DNA of 64,000 nucleotides, taken from contig JAWWNJ010000058.1 in assembly GCA_037176885.1 (NCBI GenBank), positions 124,001 to 188,000 of the forward strand, given 5' to 3'. Source of the stretch: Favolaschia claudopus (lineage: Eukaryota; Basidiomycota; Agaricomycetes; Agaricales; Mycenaceae). Positions within the stretch are counted from its first letter, which is position 1; each line of letters starts with the position of its first letter. Both the position numbers and the translations under genes were made by a program. Under the pieces are notes generated by a model. The model had not been told where the DNA came from and ran no database searches. It worked only from the letters and a program-made list of their open reading frames with translations. Positions 10,965-22,845 of the stretch are shown piece by piece.

Positions 10965-11267
10965 GACTCTCATGTCGAGTGGTCAAGACGGCCTCCCGCC
11001 CTTTCCGTCAACTTCCACGTCGGCGGAAATAGCTGCTGACTTCCACGTCGGTAGCTGGATCCGGTGGCTCACCGTATGGACGCGATCGGGAGGTGATGGC
11101 TGGTTATTGTTTTCGATGATGTGGCATCTTGTGGCACCACATGTGAGTGACATTGCCGACGTTTACAGCTCGATATATACTGATATTGAATCCTGTGGAT
11201 CTTATAGCCTTAGGAGCCAACTTCCATGTCGGTTCTTTGCTTGAGTGGACGCTGACTTTCACGTTGG
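10965..11267 (+). promoter_or_regulatory. Five block-wide motifs upstream of the KDZ transposase
   Basis: Plus-strand copies: GACTCTCATGTCG (10,965-10,977), AACTTCCACGTCGG (11,010-11,023), GACTTCCACGTCGG (11,038-11,051), AACTTCCATGTCGG (11,219-11,232) and GACTTTCACGTTGG (11,254-11,267). This is the richest cluster in the block. All are in gene orientation, 120-420 bp before the ATG at 11,387. Confidence 0.6.
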
Positions 11268-11386
11268 CGGTCCAAATCTTCAGAGTGGCTCTTAGGCTAT
11301 TCGTCTTCGATTCGAGACACACAGATTGAGGTGCGTGCCGTCTTTCTCTCGTTGTATTGCAAGTACTGAAGCTTTTTTGCAGTGTA

Positions 11387-14300
11387 ATGGATAAACGATC
11401 TCGAAAGAGAAAGTACCATGGAGCGTTCGAGTACGACCCTCTGCCCCCAGTCAACGCCGCCGCGTCGAGCTCCAATTCGGCCCCTTCCATCCCATTGCCT
11501 GTCCATTCAGCATCTGGAAGCTCCTCGCCGCCTCGGCGATACGCTACGAATCGGCGAGCCGTTCCTTCGGGCACTGGATTCGGCTGGGAAGCCAACGACA
11601 CCCCGCTCGCCTCCACAACCCCTTTCGTCTCTGTCTCTACTTCTGGCTCCGACCCGACTCTTCAGGAGCTTGACTCAGCTGACGATCCTGCTCCCGAGCC
11701 CACCGCCCCTCCCACAACTTCACAGAAATTCGGACCTTTGGAGGATAAGACGCGTCGGCCGCAGGTATATCTTCTCATTCCTCAGTTTATGAACAAACAA
11801 ACTAATATGCATGTATCTTCAGGGCGCTTCAGTTGCTATTGCAGAGGTGTTGCCTCTCTTTCCAGCCATTCAAGCCGCAGTTCTAAACACCTTCTCCCAC
11901 TGTCGCCTGGGGTCCGATTGCGGGTGTGGAGCCAATGCTGAAGACACAGTGTTTCGCTGCGTGGACTGCTTCAATGCGCCGCTGTGGTGTCGCCAATGCA
12001 TCGTGTCTCAGCACCGCTATACGCCTTTCCACCACATCGAAAAGTGGAACGGCAAGTTTTTCGCCCGCGACTCACTGGCGGCGCCCGCTGCAACGGAATC
12101 CTGTCCATCCTCGCCGTCATCGGACTGCGTCATCGTCGTTCAGACCCATCTCGTTTCCGATGGAAAGCCTTGCCCTAACATCGACCCGCGGAAGCGTCAC
12201 ATCACTCGCGAATTTACAATCTTGGATTACAATGGGATTCACACTCGCGAAGTCCAGTTTTGTGGATGCGTACAAGAAGACTTTGCTGAATGGCAGCAGC
12301 TCTTGGGGGTCCGATTGTTCCCAGCTACGTTCAAACACCCACAGACCGCTTTCACGTTCACGGTGATGAAACAATTTCACATCCATTCGCTCGCATCGAA
12401 GAAGTCTGCGTACGACTATATCAAGGCGCTTTGTATGTTCACCGACAACGCTGGACATCACAATGTTACGGTTAGTTCTCGTTCACATCTGCGAATGCCA
12501 ACTTATCGATTATCAGGACCGTTATCGAGAGTTTCTTTTCGCATTTCGTCTCTGGCGATTTTGCACCCTCCAGCGACGGTCCGGACAAGCTCATGGGATC
12601 GATTTTTGGGTACCTTTTCGGCGCGCCGGTTCACTCACGATACGGTGCCCCGCTTGTCCCGAGGTTGGTTTCAATATCTCTCGCGAAACTATGGATGCAG
12701 CTCTTGCTAGTGAACGGTGGGTCGAGATCACCGTAACTTCGAATCCCGTGCTCACGAATCGTCAGGCATAAGTTCACATTGTATCTATCCATCGATGGCA
12801 AGTTCAAATTGCAGCTGAAGAACAAACGTGGCGATCCTCACGACTTCGCTCTCAATGACGGCAAGGGCTATTTCGTCGACGTGGAGGACTATAAGGATTA
12901 TCTCAAAGTTGCCAAGCCTGAAGACGAGGTCAGTGTGACTGGGGTTTTTTCATGGTATTCATCCGCTGATTGACTATTAGTTGGGAACCTGCTGGCATCT
13001 GCGCGCAGCGCGCATGCAGAATATCGCCAAATTCAAGAACGCCATCGTCAGCGGAGTAATAGCTGTCCAATGCGCCCATCATGGCTTCTACATGACCCAA
13101 GGAATGGTGGACCTCAGCAAGGGCGAGGCGTAAGTTCAGGCCATCACATTTGTTGACGCGTTCACTCAATATGCTCTTAGTTTCGCCAACGCCGACTACG
13201 CTCTCATCTTCGCATTAGCTGAGGCTGCCTTGCTTCGGTGGATTCGTGGCATCTATGACATCTGGTGCCACTATGGAATTCATCTCCTCGATCGCGTCAA
13301 GGACCTCTTCCCCTCAATGCTGTCGATCATCGAGAAGATCACTGGCGCCATACCTAAAATGCACATCCTCAACCACATCGAGCGCTGCCAGATGCAGTGG
13401 AATCTTAATTGGATTCCTTATTCGGCGTTCACTGTGGGCGAGATGATCGAAACCGGATGGGCCGTACACAACCTTACGGCTGGAAGTACGAAAGAAATGA
13501 ATCCCGGCCACCGCCACGATGCAATTGACGAGACGAGCCACCACTGGAATTTCGAGAAAATGATCTCGCTAGGTACGTGCCGCTGCTGTAACCTATACTG
13601 TCTCTCAACGCCTTTTCATTAGCGGCCACTTTGTTACGCCTATACCGTCTTGCCGTTTCCGAGCGCCGAAAACGTACCCTCAATTTTGAAGCAGTGGATC
13701 GCCAAATGCGGCAACAATATCCTGAAAACGTCCCGAAGTGGGAAGCTATGGATGTGACTCCGAAGGTGGTGAAGGGTGAGCTACACAGCGTTTTTCAAGT
13801 GTCGTTCAAGAAAGGTGATTGTCTCCATCTTTTCGTTATTGCATCAGCTCACTTTTGACCTTGTCTCGCAGGTCCGCCAACTCATGCAGCTGCGTACGAA
13901 AAGCTTCTTAAGGCAGAAGTCGCGGCCGAGCAGCAGCGGAAGGCAGAGATGTCGGCCGCAGACATGGCAGAGGCGGGGAATACGGGATCTGCAACGGCTA
14001 CTGAGACGAGGGATCTTGGATCGGGGCAGTCGGTCAAGGGTGACTTGGGGCTTGTGGCTGCCGGGTTGCAGCTTGAGCGAGATCGGTGCGTTACCGATAT
14101 GCATAGAAGCTTCTTAACATTAATGGTCGTAATAGGGAACACATCCAGCGCCTCAGCAAAATGTCGGCCCCCGCTGATGTCATGCGTGCGGCGCGTTCGC
14201 GGTTCTTCCAAGACATTACCGCCCTCAGATCAAAGCAGGTCCAGCGTGTGCCAGATTTCTCCCGTCGCATGACGGAGGTCGATCCCGACAAACCTGAAGA

Positions 14301-15240
14301 CTGTCCACTATTTCTTCCATCGCAATTCGGTCCGGCTCAGCGGGCGACTATGAAGATTGAAGACTTAGGAAAGCTCGAGTACTCTCTTCGTGAGGGACTC
14401 GCCTACGATGCTATCATGGAGTTGCGGCGTGCAATCCGCACTCGCAACTGGAATCGGGACCTCAAACACGGGGCGATACATGGTGTGGGTCGGACTACTC
14501 GTGCTGGCAACTACCTCAAGACTCTGAGCAATGACATCGAGCTCGCATCTGATACTTACCGACGCGTGCGTGTAGGTTTGGTGCGGCTGGGGTTACCAAA
14601 TGATGATGAGACGTTGCGGCCGCTGGATCATCGTAAGAAGGCAGATGGGAAAGACGGGAAGAAACTCGAGCTTGGAGATGCGCGTAAGGAGGAGCCGTGG
14701 TTTTGGAAAGTGATCCAGCCATCTGGAATGACTTCTGGGGAAAAGGCGGAGTGGGATATGGAAAGTACGTGCTTCGCTCGCTGGTATTCCGTTCGCAGTA
14801 GAACTAATCTCACATGTAGTGGATCGTGTCAAGTGGTTTCGGGATCGGGCGCTGCGCGATCGGGCAGTGGAGGAGCAGGAGACACTTGAAGCCGAGGTCG
14901 AGAGGACCATTGCTTCATTCCGCCGCTACTGCGACATTTGGGAGGAGATAGCGTCGTCCAAGCAGGATGCGGGTGTGTCGGGCGGGGCGGTTGCTTACGC
15001 GCACAAACAAGCCGCTATGTATGATCGTCTGCGAGTGGACTGTGAAAGGGAGTGGGCACGAGCCCCGAGCTTGATAGCGCAGGACGAGAAGGACGAAGAG
15101 GAGAAGGCGAAGAAGGAGGAGTTAGAGTTGGCGGCTGCGACGGCGGGGGGAACGGAGTATGAGCCGGACTTCACGGTATGCCACTTATATTAGATGCTCA
15201 TTTGACTAATAACTTACAGGCGTACTTTGACGTCGTATAA
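11387..15240 (+). CDS. KDZ (Kyakuja-Dileera-Zisupton) transposase with CxC2 cysteine cluster, intact
   Basis: Eleven exons: 11387-11764, 11823-12470, 12517-12716, 12766-12928, 12981-13129, 13181-13572, 13623-13814, 13872-14085, 14136-14764, 14820-15175, 15220-15240. Frame is kept throughout, giving 1,113 aa without a stop. After a basic, disordered N-terminus, residues about 160-190 are the CxC2 cluster (GCGANAEDTVFRCVDC, LWCRQC, HRYTPFHHIEKWNG). The RNase H-fold core has the first Asp in YLSIDGKFKL (about 419), then GVIAVQCAHHGFY and GMVDLSKGEA, IYDIWCHYGIH, PKMHILNHIERCQ, and GEMIETGWAVHN with MNPGHRHDAIDE. The C-terminus is a long charged helical region. The length fits the family. It should act in the nucleus, cutting at element ends; the GATTA array just downstream is a candidate end region. 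Confidence 0.93.
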
Positions 15241-15609
15241 CGGCCTTGCTCGCGGTTAGGATGAACGATACACTGATCATGCGAGGCGGAGCTCGCTTGA
15301 GGTGCGTGTGTCTCGCCTCTCCATGTGCTGTCCATATTGACCTCGCCTTGCTCCAGCCTGCGTCGACTTCACCATCGCAGTTTTTTTATGCCCCTTGTGG
15401 ACGCTCATGCGGCGCTCTTCTGTGCCGTAGGTCATCATTTCAATGCCGCCGCCACTACTGCAGCGGTATACCTACTCCACATTCCACGGCTGCATCAAGC
15501 TGACCGCTCGCAACGAGTGCCACACCTCAATTTTTTTGTCCCCAAAAAGGAAGCCAAAAGTTGTGTATATCTGTTTACCATTGGCACCCGCTCTATACTG
15601 ATCCGACGA

Positions 15610-16010
15610 ACAGGCGAAAATCTCAAGTTTAATCTGAACCCAGATTATGCTCACAAGTTTGCGGATTAATCTTGTTCAAGATTATCGCGCTGTAGTAAGA
15701 TTGTTTTTCTCGCCTGAGATTTAATTCAACGGTCAAATCAATCTTACAGGGATTAAAATTCGGGATTTAATCCTCGCGAGCAATCTCATCAGGATTATCT
15801 CGCGAGGATTATTTTGTGCGGGGAGCGGGATTAAATAACATACCCACGACACAATCTTGGTGATTAATCTGGCGGCTCGCGGTTAGGATTATTTGTGTCG
15901 AGATTAAATCTTGTAGTAGAGATTATCGTGTACATTGTAATTTGCTAAAGAGCAACAGAGATTAACCTCAACTTTCGTCAATTACCAAGATAGATTAATC
16001 CTATCCACTG
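15610..16010. repeat. GATTA/TAATC array downstream of the KDZ gene
   Basis: About 400 bp contain at least 13 GATTA and 5 TAATC pentamers, often as GGATTA, AGATTA or GATTAATC, mixed with CTCGCGAG-like words near 15,768-15,805. The density is far above neighbouring DNA and there is no ORF. Arrays like this next to a transposase are typical of subterminal binding sites. The stretch 15,241-15,609 shows no gene. Confidence 0.7.
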
Positions 16011-16199
16011 ATTTCACTGACACTTCACGAGCACAGGAGTTGCTTTGAAACGTAATAATACGTTCTAGGATCTCGATCCAAAACCGACACAAGCGCAAGA
16101 ACGGCTTGCGTGTCGCAAACCCTCTCCAAGGCCAGAAAGTGAGTCGATAGCAGAATGATATTGCTGCTGGGTCACCATCAAGACTGATGCCGCAGAGAT

Positions 16200-19100
16200 A
16201 CAAAGTTATTTGAGCGGGCGGCTTGTCCTTCTGGTGAAGAACAGGGGTCGAGCGGGTTTCGTGACCTGAGTAAAGGATAGAACATCACGAACAGGGGAGA
16301 CCTCACGGAACGAACGAGTCGTCGATGCGCCGCAAGATACACAGACAAGGGAACAAAAAAAATGGAATCTCGAGAAAGCGACGGGAGATGAGTTTTCGTT
16401 CAGGGTGAGATGCGCAAGTTGTAGAAGAGCGGAGCGTCGATGAGCCTGATGGACAAAAGCGAAGGCCTCAACGACTGTAGGCGAGAATCGTTTTGTAGCC
16501 GAAATGAGTGTCATTGATGCGTGTACGGAGTCGCGCGGGGAGACGGGGCTAACACAGACTTGCTTCGGCATGTGCGTCGAAGCCGGAAAACAGATCGAAA
16601 TGGAGCATGAATTGACAACAAACGAAGTTGGACAGCAGAATGCAAAGTCGAAGTCGCTGCCCAACAACACCAAATAAGTGAGGTAACTCCTAAGCAGGAG
16701 GAAGGCGAAATTTTTCTGAGTGATCGTTGGGTGAGGAAGAGTCTAGGGCGGAGAACGAGGGATAGCGGATTCGTGATATGGAGGCACAGCGTGCGCGCTA
16801 GCAACAGAACGACACCAGAAAACGGGGCGGATATGCAGCGTCATTCACACACATTGACATTTCCAGAGGTGGACGCACGACCGCTCACTTCTCATCCCAA
16901 TACTTCATCAAGCAGTCATTCCACCACAGCTCCGCACGCCCAGCCTGGCTCCGATGCGTCGGGGATCGATTGAGCCATACGAAGAGGCATCAGCGGTGTA
17001 TCATCCCAAGGACAACGTCCGCCATCCCATCCGACTCAATTCTCAGCAAATGAGCAATCCAAAATCGACTGGAAGACATGCGAGACGCATGGAGCAACGA
17101 TGCTGACGCCGACGCCAGGAAGGGCAAGCCATTGGTCGGTCGACTGCGGGATGTATACAGTATAGACGGAGTAGGTAGAGATCGATGTGGGTCACGGCGG
17201 TACGGTCGGAGCGACGACAACGAGGATCGCAGGAAGGAGGCCGTGGGGAAATGGGTGAAGACCGCACGTCGAAGCAGTCGAGCTAAGGAAGACGGAAACG
17301 CTGAAGCATAAGCCAGACCCCCCACGCCTCAGCTATCAGCCGACGAGGATCGGTGACGCTGACGACAGCCATACGATAGGAGACCGCGAGGTCGAGAGTC
17401 TTGACAGTGAGACACGTCGCCAGCGAATAGCGAGAAGACCGCAGACACCGATCGACTTTTCAGGCAATACGTCGGTCAGCACACACACGGGCAGCTAGCA
17501 ATGGGCCTCACCTCTTCCTCCCCTGAGCGCCATGACCGTCCCGGCTCCCACCACCCCAAGCGAACCCACGAAGGCGAGACGCTCCATGCGTACCCGGACC
17601 ACGTCCGCTCCACTCTCCCACCATTTCCAGCTCGATCCCGCGACAGCCCCACGAGGCGCCGCGTCGACAACGGTGGCATGTACCCCATACCACGCGCGGG
17701 GGGCGGGGGAGCAGCCGCGGGGTTGGGGAGGATGATATACGAGCGACTCCATCTCGGTATAAGACCCCACGCCGTCCTTTATCCCGGACTACCTCCCTCG
17801 CCACCCCCCGCACCGCATCCCTCCGGACTACCTTCCGCTCCAGCGATCCTACATCATCTCCCGAATCGTCAGCCGTCAACGAAGCTCTCGCGGGTAAGCG
17901 AGGAGCACGAGAAGAATCTCGGAAACGCTATCCGGCTGTGAGGCGGCGAAAGGAGACGGAGATGGCAGCAAGAGGCGGGGAACGGGGGCAGAGAGGTCCA
18001 GTGGATAGCGTTGTCCGAGTTTCACGGGCGAGAGTGCTCGGTATATCGACCGACAGCGTATTCAATATGTCCGCAGGCGCTATCCCTTCACGACGAAGAA
18101 CCGGGCGAGGAGCCAATCCACCTTCATCGTCTTAATCTGACGAAAAAGTCAGTGCCGTCTTCCTCGTGCCACCTCGAAAGCCGAACGGGGACGTACGAGG
18201 CATTCCCCCTACCCCTCATCCGCTCCCCGTCCCGTCTTCAGTCTTCCGCCTCGTCGTCGTCTCCACCATCCTCATCGGCAAGCCGTTGCTCATCGTCACT
18301 CAGCTTCAAGCACCCACCGGCCCCGAAGCAGCTCCTAGCGACGGAGGACGTCAGTAGTCGCAGGGCCGCGAGAATACAGGGTACTTACTACATCCACACG
18401 CCGCGGGTGTAGTCAAAGTCGGGACTTGGACTGGCGATCGTCTTGAGCACGATAGACACGGCGAGCGACTTGAGATGGGCGGCGGCGGCGGGAAAATCAG
18501 GCGGGCAGTAGCAGCAAATCTGGTGCCGCTGGGTCGTGTGCCGGCCTTGGTCGCGGGCGAGGGTGACGATAACGGTGACAGAGGGGAGGTGCTGTATCAG
18601 GAAAGCCCTCCTGCGTGTAGGCAGCAAGGGGCGTCGACGCGGGTGTGCCGTATCCAGGAGGGTCGATGGAGGAGCATCTGAGGATTTTGAGGGTAGGTCA
18701 GCACGTATACGAGGTGCCCAGGACGCGGAGATGATACATACAGATGCACACCCGAATATTATAGAGCCCCGTGCGCGGAAACACGCTGACGCAGCGGATG
18801 AGGAGAGGAGGAAGCATGTAGAAATACCCCCGGATCTATCATTCCTTGTCTCAATCTGGACTCAGAGTCAGTACCGTCACTAATGTACCCGTGAAGAGAG
18901 AAGGAGAGGGAGAACGTACCATGCACACCCCCGCTCATGACTCCCGTCCTATTTCTCCTCCACCAACCTTCCCATTCCTTCCTCGGGTGATCCCCATTCG
19001 CCTCACCACCATCGTCACAGAGTGTCTTGAATGTGCTGGACATAGAGGTCGTCAGTACTCGTCGAGAGAACGGAAGACACGAAAGCACGGATGGGATGAG

Positions 19101-21190
19101 CGAGCATGCCTACCTGCACGCGCGAGTGTGTACGTATCCGATGCGAAGCCGGCGTCCAACGGGCATGTGGTGGGGCGGCGGGCTGGGGCGTACAGTCCAT
19201 ACGGGCGACACTGAGAGCCAAGTATGGACGGGTGATCCTCAGAAGAGGGCAAGTAAGCTTATCGAACTACGGACAGGAAGATCTCACTCACCTGCATTGA
19301 AGACGTAGAGATCCTAACCCCCCCAGCAGCCTACGTGGTCTCCGAATTTCAGCGAGGTCGAAGCAGGGCGGGAAGGTACTCGGTGGGCAGTAGACACACT
19401 CCAAATCTAGTCGTCGATTCTTTCAAAACGGCAGTCAGTAGACTGGAGAGCAGAGCAAAAACTACGCACCAGATTTCTCGCCAGCCAATCGACCCAGGTT
19501 CGTAAACTAGAGCCACTCTCCCATGACGCGTTGCCGTAGCCGCAACCAAGGTCTTGAGTTTGTGGTACGAGTACCCCTTCAAAGAGTTTTTCAGCAGTAT
19601 ACAGGAGATTGAGAAGGCGAAGGTGTACATACCCTCACAAATTCAGAGAAGAAGATCGGACCTCAGGCTGAGAAGGCCTGACGTCGGCGCCTTCCTTTCG
19701 TCAAGGGCGATGCCACCGTGTATCGAGTGAGAGCAGGCAGCGTAGCCAGAGGTCGAGCGCTTAGCGCGGCGTCAAATCCGTACAGAGGGGCTCTGAGAAT
19801 CGTGCTGGAGGCTTGAGAGTCTATACGTCGAAAAAGCTGGATAACGGCGTCATGGCGGCGCCTGATAAGTGTGAGGCGTGAATGTAGTTGCTGCAGATGA
19901 GGTTGAGGGTATGGGCGTATGCGGTAGCATAGCGACGAAGGTGTAGCGAGAATGAGAAGATCAAAGAAATCGCCGTCGCTGTAGTGGACGATGTCAAGAG
20001 ACGAACGTGAGAAAGGATCACGTTGCTTTGTTTCGGATACGTTTCGGCCGAGTCCCCCTTGTCGTCAACGACCACCTCGAACTCGCGCGTCGCGTCTATG
20101 GACCTCTTTGGAACGAACCAACGATCTCAAACCGTTATCTGGCATACGGGCCTCCAATGTACCCCCAACTGTCATCAGCATGCTGTGTCATCAGTCTATT
20201 TTTCTACCTTCCATGCGCATTCAATCCGAATTTCAACCAAACCAACCTCTCCTGTTCTCAGAAATTCCCAGGCCGCCTGTATCTCTTCGACATCTCATTA
20301 GTCTCTACCTCTCACTCACTGACTCAGTCTCCGGCAGTGAAATAAATAAGCCGCGCATCCGGTGCCGATTGTTTTCTTTTCGATGGTACGCGTTTAAGTA
20401 TACTTACGAATTTGGACTTTGATCTCATCTGTTGCAGCATTTCTTATCTTCGTACGTCCATCCCCAAGCTCCAATTACAAACCACACCCCTGGACCAATC
20501 AACGAGAACTCCAAACTTTATTTCCGTGTTGAAGCGCCGAGCGGGTAGGAGGTTTAACTCCTCCAGCGGGGGGTGACTCGGAACAATCCCCATTTTTCAG
20601 TCTTTTGTGTGGCGGGCGACGCTCGCTTCAAGTTCTCTGAACCTATCCATTCCTCGGGTTCAAGTTTCCTGCGGTCCATTCGTCGCGATACCTGTTGCTT
20701 GATACTCCGCCAAACACAAACCAAACAGGTACATATTCATCTTTTCCCTCGATAGACGAAGCTAGCCATTATGTTGAAGTTTCAACTGACCTGTCCCGTT
20801 AGATTCGGTGCTGGGATTCGCAACGCGTGGTTATCTACCTTGCTTGAGGTTCGACTCCTCGATCCAGCGATACCATCGCAAGTTACTCCTTAACTCGAGC
20901 GAGGTAAGTGCTAGCGATTTCTCCGCCCTTGCTCAACACTGTTTGAACTAACAAATCGAACTGATGATAACTTACCGGTATGATATTCCTCCCCCAGGGC
21001 CTTGTATTCCGCCCTCGGTATTATTCTCAATCGGGGTCGCTCGCTGTAGATTCGCGTCCAAATCTTCTGCAGTGTCTTCGATTCATTCTGATGCATCGCT
21101 CTTTATCCTCTCAGAATTGGTGCGCTATCCATTTTTCCCCAGCTTATGAATTACTATCCGCTTGTTTCAGCTGACTCGTTAGATTTAGCG
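16200..21190 (+). repeat. Copy A of a decayed dispersed repeat family
   Basis: This stretch has no credible gene but aligns block by block with 45.3-48.25 kb and 61.2-64.0 kb. Examples: the GTCTCAATCTG block at about 18,850 with the CCCATTCG/GGTGATCC-like block at 18,985; a GGAGGACGTCAGTA block near 18,340; a GATCACGTTGCT block near 20,015; and a CAATTGGTGCGCTATCC-like block near 21,120. Identity by eye is roughly 65-80 percent with many indels. The first kilobase is GC-rich. Open frames on both strands do not line up between copies. The tail carries T-arm-like hairpins at 20,548-20,564 and 20,846-20,860. Possibly relics of a multi-exon gene or a large non-autonomous element. Confidence 0.75.
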
Positions 21191-21595
21191 TCAGAAATCA
21201 GAACCAAACGTATAAGATTCGGCTGATCTGACCCCTCCTTAAAAGTCTCAATAATCACGCTTTCCACTCCCGCTTGGTATGCCTTGTCGGACTACTACAG
21301 GATGTTTTCCTGAAGGAATGAAACATCGATCGCTTTCCATTTGTTCGAACGTTTAAGTCGGAAATTCGGCTGAGGAAGCTCGATTGATTCTTGGGCTCTG
21401 GAACGGGGGTCCCATATGAGAGCAAAAACCACAGTAGGTATATCAATTTCGATTTTGCCTTGATCCTTCGATGCTGCTCCCGAACAAACGAAGAGAAATT
21501 TTGGAGAAATTGCAGGCTGGCTTGGGGATTTTTGATTTCATCATTCGGGCGGATCAAATGCCAGCACCAATCTTTCTTTTTCTCTCCCACTAAGT

Positions 21596-22845
21596 GTGTC
21601 TCCTTCCCCAGAACGACGAAATCCTCTAGACATCCAGGAACTTCTCGACGAGTGTATCGGGCTACTCCATGGATCTCCTTCGACGCTTCTTGCTTGTGCT
21701 TTAGTAGCCCGATCTTGGGTCAACAAAGCGCAAGCGCATCTCTTCCGAAATCCACTCGCCTCGACGCCAGAATTTGCATTCTCCGACGTGCGAGTCCACC
21801 AGTTCCTCCACAGTCTGCACTCAAATCCGATTCTGGCTGGACGTGTGCACGAGCTCGATCTCGTGGTCAATAATCGCAACGTCCATCCGAGCACGCTGGA
21901 CAACATCCGGACACTGGAATTCACAAACCTACAGCGTCTAAACATAGACATCGAAGACCATGTTATTCCAGACTTATTCGAGCCTCTTCTGTCATCGCCC
22001 TCGCTGCAATACCTGCATGTTCGCACCTCCCAAACCTTCACCGCCCTGGCCCCTATTTGGGCGTGCTGTTCTCCCACAATCCGGCATTTTGACCTCGTAT
22101 GTCGGGAGGAGAGTGCGCAGGTCCCTCCTACCGCTCGTCGCATATACCTCAAGTCTCTTGGTTTGGCTCTGTCAGAATGGGATGCCGCGTGTCCAGTACA
22201 ACCCCGTTCCCGTCTTTTACATCCCTTCGACCTCTCGCAACTAAAAGCTATTGCGACTCACGAAGCGGTGTCTGTTCCTTGGGACTCGATCAACGCAGAA
22301 AATATCGAGATTTTAGACGTCAATGGTGTGGTACGTAGTATCTTTTTGGCTATTCCTCACTTCACTGACCAGCTTCACATCATCGACAGCCTGACCCAGA
22401 GCATTTCTTCGGCACCGAAATGGACCTCACCATATTGCCCAATCTTCGCATTCTTCGTATCCAATTAGTTGGATTAATCAGGGTGGGGATGCTTGACTGT
22501 TTAGCACCCATCATTCTCGGGGCGCCACATCTCCATACCCTCGTACTCGCATTGGTGAGCGAATACGACAACGACAGCAAAGCTCAGCTTGCGGTACTCG
22601 AGGCAGCATTATTGCCGTTGGTTTCGTTTGCGTGTCCCGTCGTCGAGGTGGCATATTGGAACGATGATTTCACCGAGGATGAGCTCAAGGGTGTATTCCC
22701 GCAATTGCTCTCAAGAGACATGGTACGTTTGACGCTTTTTCGTTATGTGTATGCATACTTTGACTAAGGTTCAACGAGCTACGTTTTGTAGGTGCATCAT
22801 CCGCCAGGACCGAACCTTACCTCGAGGATGTTTGGTGGCATGTAA
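21596..22845 (+). CDS. F-box-like protein (Agaricomycete type), start unresolved
   Basis: Exons 21596-22330, 22390-22722 and 22792-22845 join in phase 0. The open frame begins at a GTG at 21,596 with no in-frame ATG nearby, so the true start is probably in an upstream exon, with a CTAAG or CCCCAG acceptor near 21,594-21,611. The N-terminus (DIQELLDECIGLL, then LLACALVARSWVNKAQAHLF) matches the F-box-like helix pair that starts many Agaricomycete proteins. The rest is leucine-rich with LQYLHVRTS and LRILRIQLV, typical of the degenerate LRR region. Expected role: substrate adaptor of an SCF ubiquitin ligase. The last exon encodes 17 residues, ending FGGM. Confidence 0.7.

Larger units (their letters stand above)
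1..16010 (+). mobile_element. Putative cargo-carrying KDZ transposon, right part
   Basis: Inferred unit. Seven gene models packed with 50-750 bp spacers, all but one intact, share a promoter motif in gene orientation and end with a KDZ transposase plus a GATTA array. Repeat family copy A begins immediately to the right. The left terminus, terminal inverted repeats and target duplication were not found because the left end lies outside the window. The grouping is a hypothesis; the individual genes are better supported. Confidence 0.45.

Noticed and set aside
17476..19308. Multiple overlapping ORFs on both strands in copy A
   Set aside because: GC-rich open frames that are not conserved in copies B and C of the repeat.
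20815..20890. Complete tRNA gene at the GGTTCGACTCC hairpin
   Set aside because: Only a T-arm-like hairpin is present; no A-box, D-arm or acceptor stem could be paired. The same holds for 48,226-48,240.
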